Positions 44,540 to 58,493 of a DNA stretch of 64,000 nucleotides are shown piece after piece. The DNA is taken from assembly GCF_038502225.1 (NCBI RefSeq), contig NW_027196910.1, positions 1 to 64,000 on the forward strand. Direction: 5' to 3'. The stretch is from Cherax quadricarinatus. Taxonomy: Eukaryota; Arthropoda; Malacostraca; Decapoda; Parastacidae. The notes beneath the pieces were generated by a model. The model did not search any database. It saw only the letters and a program-made list of their open reading frames with translations, and was not told the origin of the DNA. The stretch's first letter is position 1, and each line of letters begins with the position of its first letter. The translations under genes were made by a program, and so were the position numbers.

Positions 44540-47500
44540 CTTGAGAAGTGTGGACTGGAGTAACCAAGTTAGGGACTATCACGAGGGACACTTGAGAAGT
44601 GTGGACTGGAGTAACCAAGTTAGGGACTATCACGAGGGACACTTGAGAAGTGTGGACTGGATTAACCAAGTTAGGGACTATCACGAGGGACACTTGAGAA
44701 GTGTGGACTGGAGTAACCAAGTTAGGGACTATCACGAGGGACACTTGAGAAGTGTGGACGGGAGTAACCAAGTTGGGGACTATCACGAGGGACACTTCAG
44801 AAGTGTGGACTGGAGTAACCAAGTTAGGGACTATCACGAGGGACACTTGAGAAGTGTGGACTGGAGTAACCAAGTTGGGGACTATCACGAGGGACACTTG
44901 AGAAGTGTGGACTGGAGTAACCAAGTTAGGGACTATCACGAGGGACACTTGAGAAGTGTGGACTGTGGACCGGAGAAACCAAGTTGGGGACTATCACGAG
45001 GGACACTTGAGAAGTGTGGACTGGAGTAACCAAGTTAGGGACTATCACGAGGGACACTTGAGAAGTGTGGACTGGAGTAACCAAGTTGGGGACTATCACG
45101 AGGGACACTTGAGAAGTGTGGACTGGAGTAACCAAGTTAGGGACTATCACGAGGGACACTTGAGAAGTGTGGACTGGAGTAACCAAGTTAGGGACTATCA
45201 CGAGGGACACTTGAGAAGTGTGGACTGGAGTAACCAAGTTAGGGACTATCACGAGGGACACTTGAGAAGTGTGGACTGGAGTAACCAAGTTAGGGACTAT
45301 CACGAGGGACACTTGAGAAGTGTGGACTGGAGTAACCAAGTTAGGGACTATCACGAGGGACACTTGAGAAGTGTGGACTGGAGTAACCAAGTTAGGGACT
45401 ATCACGAGGGACACTTGAGAAGTGTGGACTGGAGTAACCAAGTTAGGGACTATCACGAGGGACACTTGAGAAGTGTGGACTGGAGTAACCAAGTTAGGGA
45501 CTATCACGAGGGACACTTGAGAAGTGTGGACTGGAGTAACCAAGTTAGGGACTATCACGAGGGACACTTGAGAAGTGTGGACTGGAGTAACCAAGTTAGG
45601 GACTATCACGAGGGACACTTGAGAAGTGTGGACTGGAGTAACCAAGTTAGGGACTATCACGAGGGACACTTGAGAAGTGTGGACTGGAGTAACCAAGTTA
45701 GGGACTATCACGAGGGACACTTGAGAAGTGTGGACTGGAGTAACCAAGTTAGGGACTATCACGAGGGACACTTGAGAAGTGTGGACTGGAGTAACCAAGT
45801 TAGGGACTATCACGAGGGACACTTGAGAAGTGTGGACTGGAGTAACCAAGTTAGGGACTATCACGAGGGACACTTGAGAAGTGTGGACTGGAGTAACCAA
45901 GTTAGGGACTATCACGAGGGACACTTGAGAAGTGTGGACTGGAGTAACCAAGTTAGGGACTATCACGAGGGACACTTGAGAAGTGTGGACTGGAGTAACC
46001 AAGTTAGGGACTATCACGAGGGACACTTGAGAAGTGTGGACTGGAGTAACCAAGTTAGGGACTATCACGAGGGACACTTGAGAAGTGTGGACTGGAGTAA
46101 CCAAGTTAGGGACTATCACGAGGGACACTTGAGAAGTGTGGACTGGAGTAACCAAGTTAGGGACTATCACGAGGGACACTTGAGAAGTGTGGACTGGAGT
46201 AACCAAGTTAGGGACTATCACGAGGGACACTTGAGAAGTGTGGACTGGAGTAACCAAGTTAGGGACTATCACGAGGGACACTTGAGAAGTGTGGACTGGA
46301 GTAACCAAGTTAGGGACTATCACGAGGGACACTTGAGAAGTGTGGACTGGAGTAACCAAGTTAGGGACTATCACGAGGGACACTTGAGAAGTGTGGACTG
46401 GAGTAACCAAGTTAGGGACTATCACGAGGGACACTTGAGAAGTGTGGACTGGAGTAACCAAGTTAGGGACTATCACGAGGGACACTTGAGAAGTGTGGAC
46501 TGGAGTAACCAAGTTAGGGACTATCACGAGGGACACTTGAGAAGTGTGGACTGGAGTAACCAAGTTAGGGACTATCACGAGGGACACTTGAGAAGTGTGG
46601 ACTGGAGTAACCAAGTTAGGTAACCAAGTTAGGGACTATCACGAGGGACACTTGAGAAGTGTGGACTGGAGTAACCAAGTTAGGGACTATCACGAGGGAC
46701 ACTTGAGAAGTGTGGACTGGAGTAACCAAGTTAGGGACTATCACGAGGGACACTTGAGAAGTGTGGACTGGAGTAACCAAGTTAGGGACTATCACGAGGG
46801 ACACTTGAGAAGTGTGGACTGGAGTAACCAAGTTAGGGACTATCACGAGGGACACTTGAGAAGTGTGGACTGGAGTAACCAAGTTAGGGACTATCACGAG
46901 GGACACTTGAGAAGTGTGGACTGGAGTAACCAAGTTAGGGACTATCACGAGGGACACTTGAGAAGTGTGGACTGGAGTAACCAAGTTAGGGACTATCACG
47001 AGGGACACTTGAGAAGTGTGGACTGGAGTAACCAAGTTAGGGACTATCACGGAAGACACTTGAGAAGTGTGGACTGGAGTAACCAAGTTAGGGACTATCA
47101 CGAGGGACACTTGAGAAGTGTGGACTGGAGTAACCAAGTTGGGGACTATCACGAGGGACACTTGAGAAGTGTGGACTGGAGTAACCAAGTTAGGGACTAT
47201 CACGAGGGACACTTGAGAAGTGTGGACTGGAGTAACCAAGTTGGGGACTATCACGAGGGACACTTGAGAAGTGTGGACTGGAGTAACCAAGTTAGGGACT
47301 ATCACGAGGGACACTTGAGAAGTGTGGACTGGAGTAACCAAGTTAGGGACTATCACGAGGGACACTTGAGAAGTGTGGACTGGAGTAACCAAGTTGGGGA
47401 CTATCACGAGGGACACTTGAGAAGTGTGGACTGGAGTAACCAAGTTAGGGACTATCACGAGGGACACTTGAGAAGTGTGGACTGGAGTAACCAAGTTAGG

Positions 47501-50500
47501 GACTATCACGAGGGACACTTGAGAAGTGTGGACTGGAGTAACCAAGTTAGGGACTATCACGAGGGACACTTGAGAAGTGTGGACTGGAGTAACCAAGTTA
47601 GGGACTATCACGAGGGACACTTGAGAAGTGTGGACTGGAGTAACCAAGTTAGGGACTATCACGAGGGACACTTGAGAAGTGTGGACTGGAGTAACCAAGT
47701 TGGGGACTATCACGAGGGACACTTGAGAAGTGTGGACTGGAGTAACCAAGTTAGGGACTATCACGAGGGACACTTGAGAAGTGTGGACTGGAGTAACCAA
47801 GTTAGGGACTATCACGAGGGACACTTGAGAAGTGTGGACTGGAGTAACCAAGTTAGGGACTATCACGAGGGACACTTGAGAAGTGTGGACTGGAGTAACC
47901 AAGTTAGGGACTATCACGAGGGACACTTGAGAAGTGTGGACTGGAGTAACCAAGTTAGGGACTATCACGAGGGACACTTGAGAAGTGTGGACTGGAGTAA
48001 CCAAGTTAGGGACTATCACGAGGGACACTTGAGAAGTGTGGACTGGAGTAACCAAGTTAGGGACTATCACGAGGGACACTTGAGAAGTGTGGACTGGAGT
48101 AACCAAGTTAGGGACTATCACGAGGGACACTTGAGAAGTGTGGACTGGAGTAACCAAGTTAGGGACTATCACGAGGGACACTTGAGAAGTGTGGACTGGA
48201 GTAACCAAGTTAGGGACTATCACGAGGGACACTTGAGAAGTGTGGACTGGAGTAACCAAGTTAGGGACTATCACGAGGGACACTTGAGAAGTGTGGACTG
48301 GAGTAACCAAGTTAGGGACTATCACGAGGGACACTTGAGAAGTGTGGACTGGAGTAACCAAGTTAGGGACTATCACGAGGGACACTTGAGAAGTGTGGAC
48401 TGGAGTAACCAAGTTAGGGACTATCACGAGGGACACTTGAGAAGTGTGGACTGGAGTAACCAAGTTAGGGACTATCACGAGGGACACTTGAGAAGTGTGG
48501 ACTGGAGTAACCAAGTTAGGGACTATCACGAGGGACACTTGAGAAGTGTGGACTGGAGTAACCAAGTTAGGGACTATCACGAGGGACACTTGAGAAGTGT
48601 GGACTGGAGTAACCAAGTTAGGGACTATCACGAGGGACACTTGAGAAGTGTGGACTGGAGTAACCAAGTTAGGGACTATCACGAGGGACACTTGAGAAGT
48701 GTGGACTGGAGTAACCAAGTTAGGGACTATCACGAGGGACACTTGAGAAGTGTGGACTGGAGTAACCAAGTTAGGGACTATCACGAGGGACACTTGAGAA
48801 GTGTGGACTGGAGTAACCAAGTTAGGGACTATCACGAGGGACACTTGAGAAGTGTGGACTGGAGTAACCAAGTTAGGGACTATCACGAGGGACACTTGAG
48901 AAGTGTGGACTGGAGTAACCAAGTTAGGGACTATCACGAGGGACACTTGAGAAGTGTGGACTGGAGTAACCAAGTTAGGGACTATCACGAGGGACACTTG
49001 AGAAGTGTGGACTGGAGTAACCAAGTTAGGGACTATCACGAGGGACACTTGAGAAGTGTGGACTGGAGTAACCAAGTTAGGGACTATCACGAGGGACACT
49101 TGAGAAGTGTGGACTGGAGTAACCAAGTTAGGGACTATCACGAGGGACACTTGAGAAGTGTGGACTGGAGTAACCAAGTTAGGGACTATCACGAGGGACA
49201 CTTGAGAAGTGTGGACTGGAGTAACCAAGTTAGGGACTATCACGAGGGACACTTGAGAAGTGTGGACTGGAGTAACCAAGTTAGGGACTATCACGAGGGA
49301 CACTTGAGAAGTGTGGACTGGAGTAACCAAGTTAGGGACTATCACGAGGGACACTTGAGAAGTGTGGACTGGAGTAACCAAGTTAGGGACTATCACGAGG
49401 GACACTTGAGAAGTGTGGACTGGAGTAACCAAGTTAGGGACTATCACGAGGGACACTTGAGAAGTGTGGACTGGAGTAACCAAGTTAGGGACTATCACGA
49501 GGGACACTTGAGAAGTGTGGACTGGAGTAACCAAGTTAGGGACTATCACGAGGGACACTTGAGAAGTGTGGACTGGAGTAACCAAGTTAGGGACTATCAC
49601 GAGGGACACTTGAGAAGTGTGGACTGGAGTAACCAAGTTAGGGACTATCACGAGGGACACTTGAGAAGTGTGGACTGGAGTAACCAAGTTAGGGACTATC
49701 ACGAGGGACACTTGAGAAGTGTGGACTGGAGTAACCAAGTTAGGGACTATCACGAGGGACACTTGAGAAGTGTGGACTGGAGTAACCAAGTTAGGGACTA
49801 TCACGAGGGACACTTGAGAAGTGTGGACTGGAGTAACCAAGTTAGGGACTATCACGAGGGACACTTGAGAAGTGTGGACTGGAGTAACCAAGTTAGGGAC
49901 TATCACGAGGGACACTTGAGAAGTGTGGACTGGAGTAACCAAGTTGGGGACTATCACGAGGGACACTTGAGAAGTGTGGACTGGAGTAACCAAGTTAGGG
50001 ACTATCACGAGGGACACTTGAGAAGTGTGGACTGGAGTAACCAAGTTAGGGACTATCACGAGGGACACTTGAGAAGTGTGGACTGGAGTAACCAAGTTAG
50101 GGACTATCACGAGGGACACTTGAGAAGTGTGGACTGGAGTAACCAAGTTAGGGACTATCACGAGGGACACTTGAGAAGTGTGGACTGGAGTAACCAAGTT
50201 AGGGACTATCACGAGGGACACTTGAGAAGTGTGGACTGGAGTAACCAAGTTAGGGACTATCACGAGGGACACTTGAGAAGTGTGGACTGGAGTAACCAAG
50301 TTAGGGACTATCACGAGGGACACTTGAGAAGTGTGGACTGGAGTAACCAAGTTAGGGACTATCACGAGGGACACTTGAGAAGTGTGGACTGGAGTAACCA
50401 AGTTAGGGACTATCACGAGGGACACTTGAGAAGTGTGGACTGGAGTAACCAAGTTAGGGACTATCACGAGGGACACTTGAGAAGTGTGGACTGGAGTAAC

Positions 50501-52159
50501 CAAGTTAGGGACTATCACGAGGGACACTTGAGAAGTGTGGACTGGAGTAACCAAGTTAGGGACTATCACGAGGGACACTTGAGAAGTGTGGACTGGAGTA
50601 ACCAAGTTAGGGACTATCACGAGGGACACTTGAGAAGTGTGGACTGGAGTAACCAAGTTAGGGACTATCACGAGGGACACTTGAGAAGTGTGGACTGGAG
50701 TAACCAAGTTAGGGACTATCACGAGGGACACTTGAGAAGTGTGGACTGGAGTAACCAAGTTAGGGACTATCACGAGGGACACTTGAGAAGTGTGGACTGG
50801 AGTAACCAAGTTAGGGACTATCACGAGGGACACTTGAGAAGTGTGGACTGGAGTAACCAAGTTAGGGACTATCACGAGGGACACTTGAGAAGTGTGGACT
50901 GGAGTAACCAAGTTAGGGACTATCACGAGGGACACTTGAGAAGTGTGGACTGGAGTAACCAAGTTAGGGACTATCACGAGGGACACTTGAGAAGTGTGGA
51001 CTGGAGTAACCAAGTTGGGGACTATCACGAGGGACACTTGAGAAGTGTGGACTGGAGTAACCAAGTTAGGGACTATCACGAGGGACACTTGAGAAGTGTG
51101 GACTGGAGTAACCAAGTTAGGGACTATCACGAGGGACACTTGAGAAGTGTGGACTGGAGTAACCAAGTTAGGGACTATCACGAGGGACACTTGAGAAGTG
51201 TGGACTGGAGTAACCAAGTTAGGGACTATCACGAGGGACACTTGAGAAGTGTGGACTGGAGTAACCAAGTTAGGGACTATCACGAGGGACACTTGAGAAG
51301 TGTGGACTGGAGTAACCAAGTTAGGGACTATCACGAGGGACACTTGAGAAGTGTGGACTGGAGTAACCAAGTTAGGGACTATCACGAGGGACACTTGAGA
51401 AGTGTGGACTGGAGTAACCAAGTTAGGGACTATCACGAGGGACACTTGAGAAGTGTGGACTGGAGTAACCAAGTTAGGGACTATCACGAGGGACACTTGA
51501 GAAGTGTGGACTGGAGTAACCAAGTTAGGGACTATCACGAGGGACACTTGAGAAGTGTGGACTGGAGTAACCAAGTTAGGGACTATCACGAGGGACACTT
51601 GAGAAGTGTGGACTGGAGTAACCAAGTTAGGGACTATCACGAGGGACACTTGAGAAGTGTGGACTGGAGTAACCAAGTTAGGGACTATCACGAGGGACAC
51701 TTGAGAAGTGTGGACTGGAGTAACCAAGTTGGGGACTATCACGAGGGACACTTGAGAAGTGTGGACTGGAGTAACCAAGTTAGGGACTATCACGAGGGAC
51801 ACTTGAGAAGTGTGGACTGGAGTAACCAAGTTAGGGACTATCACGAGGGACACTTGAGAAGTGTGGACTGGAGTAACCAAGTTAGGGACTATCACGAGGG
51901 ACACTTGAGAAGTGTGGACTGGAGTAACCAAGTTAGGGACTATCACGAGGGACACTTGAGAAGTGTGGACTGGAGTAACCAAGTTAGGGACTATCACGAG
52001 GGACACTTGAGAAGTGTGGACTGGAGTAACCAAGTTAGGGACTATCACGAGGGACACTTGAGAAGTGTGGACTGGAGTAACCAAGTTAGGGACTATCACG
52101 AGGGACACTTGAGAAGTGTGGACTGGAGTAACCAAGTTAGGGACTATCACGAGGGACAC
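44540..52159. repeat. 7.6-kb array of a 51-bp unit, about 149 copies, inside a LINE linker
   Basis: The unit starts gactggagtaaccaagttag and ends cacttgagaagtgtg. In the LINE frame it encodes 17 residues, LRSVDWSNQVRDYHEGH. Copies between 45121 and 46610 and between 48000 and 49900 are nearly all identical. Sparse variants are gttggggac (for gttagggac) and a few single-base changes. Irregular units cluster at the left edge (44540-45090), plus one duplicated 13-15-bp piece at 46615-46630 and one altered unit at 47050. Open frames of 1864 (plus) and 1856 (minus) codons follow from a stop-free 51-bp unit. Confidence 0.97.
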
Positions 52160-52560
52160 CTGATACAAGGTCTTGATAGTTGCCATTAGGACTTTTTTTT
52201 TTCAAATGATCGTACAAGGTGTAGCCAAGGTACATATATTCCTATTAGATAAATTAAATCAAACACGAATAACCCTAAATGGATTAGCAAAAATCTCGAA
52301 CATCACTTGAACGAAAAGACCGGCATTTACAGGCGAATATAAGGAAGTGAGTTACCTTATTGAACAATATATTCAATTTAAGAGAGATATAAAAGACTAA
52401 AAAAAATAAAAGGAGGATTAGATTTTAAAGTTGTGAGAGAAACAAAGACCAATCCCAAGGTTTTCTTTCAGGGATATAGAAATAAGATTCGCGAATAGAT
52501 GATCCCACTTAAATGTAACTCACGTCAGCTTAATGTTAGTAACAATGAAATGTGTACCAT
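52160..52560 (+). pseudogene. Second-family LINE: linker and start of reverse transcriptase region after the array
   Basis: Continues the LINE interrupted by the 51-bp array. It contains NPKWISKNLEHHLNEKTGIYRR (52270-52340), a KWxxKxxxxxxxxKxxxYRR pattern common in the basic linker of CR1-like proteins. Next are a DFKVVRETKTNPKVFFQGYR block (52425-52483) and NKIRE, matching the family pattern TNPKxFFxYxRSKIRE. Stops at several places. RT motifs beyond this point are absent, so the 3' half is deleted. Confidence 0.8.
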
Positions 52561-52871
52561 TCTCTACGGTTATTTATTGTCTTTTTTTTACACTCTGAGA
52601 TAACAAAGAAGTCCAAGAGGTCCATAATTATGTTAGGTAGAATCAAAATAAATTCTACAGTAGCAGCAGTAGTAATAGTAGAAATCATTTGTAACATAAT
52701 CCTCATATAACTAGATAGACTGGAGCCCGACAAGTTACCAGACTTTAAAGAAAAACACGAGAAAAGAAAGCTTCGTGTGTTTTACTCGTCTACATATACT
52801 ATTTACACTGTATATAATTTTGAAAGTTGTCAGTAATGGTTTTCCATTCTGTCATAGCGTTTTTTAATCAA
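52561..52871. other. Non-genic interval
   Basis: AT-rich, with a short agtagcagcagtagtaatag stretch near 52661. No gene or element recognised. Confidence 0.4.
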
Positions 52872-53017
52872 CTTGTCGGCTTTACATCCCCTTATCCACT
52901 CACAGTACTTGTCGGCTTTACAACCCCTTATCCACTCACAGTACTTGTCGGCTTTACAACCCCTTATCCACTCACAGTACTTGTCGGCTTTACAACCCCT
53001 TATCCACCCACAGTACT
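52872..53017. repeat. 36-bp minisatellite, about 4 copies
   Basis: Units begin cttgtcggctttacaacccc and continue ttatccactcacagta. The first unit has acatcccc and the last has acccacagta. A degraded fifth unit may follow (cttgaaggtttttgctcc). Frames are open through the repeat but very short. Confidence 0.92.
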
Positions 53018-53413
53018 TGAAGGTTTTTGCTCCTTCTTATAAAGAACTATGCTATAGCTCGTCTTACCCATATATTAATTATTATTAAATATCCATTCTC
53101 TAACTAAACGAAACTCAGAATGTTGGTTTAAAGCAATTTTGAAGATATCCATTGTGAAACATGAATATGTGAAGTGGCAAGTCTGAATCTCTTGCAGATA
53201 AGGCAAAGAAGACAACGTAAGATGAATTCTAACGAGAAATAATTATTAAGCAATTAAATACTGTCTTTCAATTTACATATCTATACTTCTTTCACCTATT
53301 CAATATTGACAACAATAAATATTCACAGTCAATAACACAAAACAATATCTCTCGAGGACAAAAATTATGTGACAACAAGTAGGGAGACTTGATCTCTTGA
53401 TCAAAATAATTCT
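53018..53413. other. Non-genic interval
   Basis: AT-rich sequence without recognisable coding or repeat content. Confidence 0.4.
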
Positions 53414-53955
53414 GGAGGTCGCTGCTGCAGCCTGATCAGTGGTCGCGCTGCCTGCAGTGGTCGCTGCTGCAGCCTGGGCAGTGGTCGCTGCTGCAGCCTG
53501 GGCAGTGGTCACTGCTGCAGCCTGTCCAGTGGTCGCTGCTGCAGCCTGGCCAGTGGTCGCTGCTGCAGCCTGGCCAGTGGTCGCTGCTGTAGCCTGGCCA
53601 GTGGTCGCTGCTGCAGCCTGGCCAGTGGTCGCTGCTGCCAGTGGTCGCTGCTGCAGCCTGGTCAGTGGTCGCTGCTGCAGCCTGACCAGTGGTCGCTGCT
53701 GCAGCCTGGCCAGTGGTCGCTGCTGCAGCCTGACCAGTGGTCGCTGCTGCAGCCTGGCCAGTGGTCGCTGCTGCAGCCTGGCCAGTGGTCGCTGCTGCAG
53801 CCTGGCCAGTGGTCGCTGCTGCAGCCTGGCCAGTGGTCGCTGCTGCAGCCTGGCCAGTGGTCGCTGCTGCAGCCTGGCCAGTGGTCGCTGCTGCAGCCTG
53901 GCCAGTGGTCGCTGCTGCAGCCTGGCCAGTGGTCGCTGCTGCAGCCTGGCCAGTG
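53414..53955. repeat. 24-bp GC-rich minisatellite, about 22 copies
   Basis: The unit is cagtggtcgctgctgcagcc plus tggc. Early units vary (gatcag, gggcag, gtccag, gaccag); the last nine are almost identical (ggccag). One shortened unit lies near 53635-53642. The unit carries ctgcag and tggcca palindromes. Open frames (GRCCSLAS, PVVAAAAW) are repeat artefacts. Confidence 0.95.
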
Positions 53956-54261
53956 CGCGTCTTGTTAATATCTCTGATGACGTGTTAATATTGTAATGTA
54001 CCGTGATGTATGGATGTTAGGCTATAAGATAATATAAATGTTGTAGTACACTGTGTTGTGTTATGTTGCTATATGATGTTTGTGTGTATTACGTTCAGTG
54101 TTTATGAAAGTGTAGATGAGCTTCTGTATTTGTGATTATGTTGTCCAGCTGCTTCTGATGACGTTTAGTATTGGTCATTGTGTTGCTCATCACCTGCTGA
54201 TGGTCAGTTAGTTAGTTGATAGTTGTCAAGCTCACTATTCGGTAGACATTACGAACGTTGT
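53956..54261. other. Non-genic interval
   Basis: T/G-rich sequence with many tgttgtg and gatgt runs and no defined unit. Nothing recognised. Confidence 0.4.
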
Positions 54262-54335
54262 GGTGTGGGTGCGTGTACTCACCTAGTTGTGGTTGCAGGG
54301 GTCTATTCTCAGCTCGTGGCTCCTGTGTGCGTGTA
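54262..54335 (-). mobile_element. Minimal LINE copy on the minus strand
   Basis: On the minus strand: gagccacgagctgagaatag, acccctgcaaccacaactag, gtgagtacacgc. These are the last ~65 bp of the main family, separated from copy J by (CA)n, and the counterpart of 34728-34778. Confidence 0.85.
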
Positions 54336-54376
54336 TGTACGTGTATGTGCGTGAGTGTCTATGTATGTGTGTGTGT

Positions 54377-54427
<51 letters not shown>
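54336..54427. repeat. (GT)n microsatellite with interruptions
   Basis: Irregular gtatgt/gtgcgt on the left, pure GT from about 54386 to 54425. It joins minimal copy 54262-54335 and copy J. Confidence 0.95.
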
Positions 54428-55491
<1,064 letters not shown>

Positions 55492-55571
55492 TGTACTCAC
55501 CTAGTTGTACTCACCTAGTTGAGGTTGCGGGGGTCGAGTCCGAGCTCCTGGCCCCGCCTCTTCACTGATCG

Positions 55572-58482
55572 CTAGTAGGTCACTCTCCCTGAACCGTGAG
55601 CTTTATCATACCTCTGCTTAAAGCTATGTATGGATCCTGCCTCCACTACATCGCTTCCCAAACTATTCCACTTACTGACTACTCTGTGGCTGAAGAAATA
55701 CTTCCTAACATCCCTGTGATTCATCTGTGTCTTCAACTTCCAACTGTGTCCCCTTGTTAGTGTGTCCAATCTCTGGAACATCCTGTCTTTGTCCACCTTG
55801 TCAATTCCTCTCAGTATTTTGTATGTCGTTATCATGTCCCCCCTATCTCTCCTGTCCTCCAGTGTCGTCATGTTGATTTCCCTTAACCTCTCCTCGTAGG
55901 ACATACCTCTTAGCTCTGGGACTAGTCTTGTTGCAAACCTTTGCACTTTCTCTAGTTTCTTTACGTGCTTGGCTAGGTGTGGGTTCCAAACTGGTGCGGC
56001 ATACTCCAATATGGGCCTAACGTACACGGTGTACAGGGTCCTGAACGATTCCTTATTAAGATGTCGGAATGCTGTTCTGAGGTTTGCTAGGCGCCCATAT
56101 GCTGCAGCAGTTATTTGGTTGATGTGCGCTTCAGGAGATGTGCCTGATGTTATACTCACCCCAAGATCTTTTTCCTTGAGTGAGGTTTGTAGTCTCTGGC
56201 CCCCTAGACTGTACTCCGACTGCGGTTTTCTTTGCCCTTCCCCAATCTTCATGACTTTGCACTTTATGGGATTGAACTCCAGGAGCCAATTGCTGGACCA
56301 GGTCTGCAGCCTGTCCCGATCCCTTTGTAGTTCTGCCTGGTCTTCGATCGAGTGAATTCTTCTCATCAACTTCACGTCATCTGCAAACAGGGACACCTCA
56401 GAGTCTATTCCTTCCGTCATGTCGTTCACAAATACCAGAAACAGCACTGGTCCTAGGACTGACCCCTGTGGGACCCCGCTGGTCACAGGTGCCCACTCGG
56501 ACCCCTCGCCACGTACCATGACTCGCTGCTGTCTTCCTGACAAGCATTCCCTAATCCATTGTAGTGCCTTCCCTGTTATCCCTGCTTGGTCCTCCAGTTT
56601 TTGCACCAATCTCTTGTGTGGAACTGTGTCAAACGCCTTCTTGCAGTCCAAGAATATGCAATCCACCCACCCCTCTCTCTCTTGTCTTACCGCTGTCACC
56701 ATGTCATAGAACTCCAGTAGGTTTGTGACACAGGATTTCCCGTCCCTGAAACCATGTTGGCTGCTGTTGATGAGATCATTCCTTTCTAGGTGTTCCACCA
56801 CTCTTCTCCTGATAATCTTCTCCATGATTTTGCATTCTATACATGTCAGTGACACTGGTCTGTAGTTTAATGCTTCATGTCTGTCTCCTTTTTTAAAGAT
56901 TGGGACTACATTTGCTGTCTTCCATGCCTCAGGCAATCTCCCTGTTTCGATTGATGTATTGAATGTTGTTGTTAGGGGTACACATAGCGCCTCTGCTCCC
57001 TCTCTCAATACCCATGGGGAGATGTTATCTGGCCCCATTGCCTTTGAGGTATCTAGCTCACTCAGAAGCCTCTTCACTTCTTCCTCGGTTGTGTGCACTG
57101 TGTCCAGCACATGGTGTGCCCCACCTCTCCGTCTTTCTGGAGCCCCTTCTGTCTCCTCTGTGAACACTTCTTTGAATCTCTTGTTGAGTTCCTCACATAC
57201 TTCACGGTCATTTCTTGTTGTCTCTCCTCCTTCCTTCCTTAGCCTGATTACCTTGTCCTTGACTGTTGTTTTCCTCCTGATGTGGCTGTACAACAGTTTC
57301 GGGTCAGATTTGGCTTTCGCTGCTATGTCATTTTCATATTTTCTTTGGGCCTCCCTTCTTATCTGTGCATATTCGTTTCTGGCTCTACGACTGCTCTCCT
57401 TATTCTCCTGGGTCCTTTGCCTTCTATATTTTTTCCATTCCCTAGCACACTTGTTTTTTGCCTCCCTGCACCTTTGGGTAAACCATGGGCTCATCCTGGC
57501 TTTTTCATTATTCCTGTTACCCTTGGGTACAAACCTCTCCTCAGCCTCCTTGCATTTTGTTGCTACATATTCCATCATCTCATTAACTGGCTTCCCTGCC
57601 AGTTCTCTGTCCCACTGAACCCCGTTCAGGAAGTTCCTCATTCCTGTGTAGTCCCCTTTCTTGTAGTTTGGCTTCATTCATCCTGGCTTTCCTGCTTCTC
57701 CCTCCACTTGTAGCTCTACTGTGTATTCGAAGCTTAAAACCACATGGTCAGTGGCCCCCAAGGGGACTTTCATATGTGATGTCCTCGATATCTGCACTAC
57801 TCAAGGTGAATACTAAGTCCAGCCTTGCTGGTTCATCCTCTCCTCTCTCTCTTGTAGTGTCCCTTACGTGTTGGTACATGAAGTTTTCCAGTACCACCTC
57901 CATCATCTTAGCCCTCCATGTATCTTGGCCCCCATGCGGGTCCAAGTTCTCCCAATCGATCTCCTTGTGGTTAAAGTCACCCATGATCAGGAGCTTTGCC
58001 CTGCATGCATGAGCTCTTCTGGCCACTATAGCCAGTGTGTCAACCATCGCTCTATTGCTCTCGTCGTACTCTTGCCTTGGCCTCCTGCTGTTCTGTGGTG
58101 GGTTATACATCACTGCTATTACCACCTTTGGACCTCCAGAGTGAAGCGTTCCCGCTATGTAATCACTTTCTTCTCTGCTGTCTCCTCTCTCCAGCTCATC
58201 AAAATTCCAGCGATTTTTGATCAGCAATGCCACTCCTCCACCCCTCCTGTTCCCTCTGTCTTTCCTCAGGATTTGGTATCCCGTTGGAAAGATGGCATCT
58301 GTTATCATACCTGTAAGCTTGGTTTCTGTGAGAGCTATGATGTCCGGTGATGCCTCTTTGACTCTTTCATGCCACTCCTCCCACTTATTTGTTATTCCAT
58401 CAGCGTTTGTGTACCATACCTTCAGTTTCCTTTCCAACACTGTGGTTTGGGGGGCCTGTGAGGGTGGGAGACCTGGTAGCAT
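55572..58482 (-). pseudogene. LINE copy K ORF2, endonuclease and reverse transcriptase with two lesions
   Basis: ATG at 58482, 11 nt after the ORF1 stop and in the -1 frame relative to ORF1. Endonuclease 58482-57748: KVWYTNADGITNKWEEW, LTETKLTGM, GDFNHKEIDWENLD, RLDLVFTLS. A 1-nt insertion in the G run (about 57755-57760) breaks the frame just before the SDH-equivalent (TDH). A CGA-to-TGA-type nonsense follows near 57678-57680. From 57677 to 55572 the frame is open for 701 codons: KKGDYTGMRNFLNGVQWDR, GPDNISPWVLREGAEA, FLDCKKAFDTVPHKR, SGVPQGSVLGPVLF, LFADDVKLMRR and the C-terminal domain, ending GSGRVTY. All RT catalytic residues are intact. Confidence 0.93.
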
Positions 58483-58493
58483 ACTGTGGGATT

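Noticed and set aside
44540..52159. CRISPR array or bacterial-type repeat-spacer structure
   Set aside because: Units are directly adjacent with no variable spacers, and the context is eukaryotic retroelement sequence.
46595..52189. 1864-codon open frame on the plus strand and 1856-codon frame on the minus strand as repeat proteins
   Set aside because: Both are consequences of a stop-free 51-bp unit derived from a LINE linker. The surrounding LINE frame has many stops.
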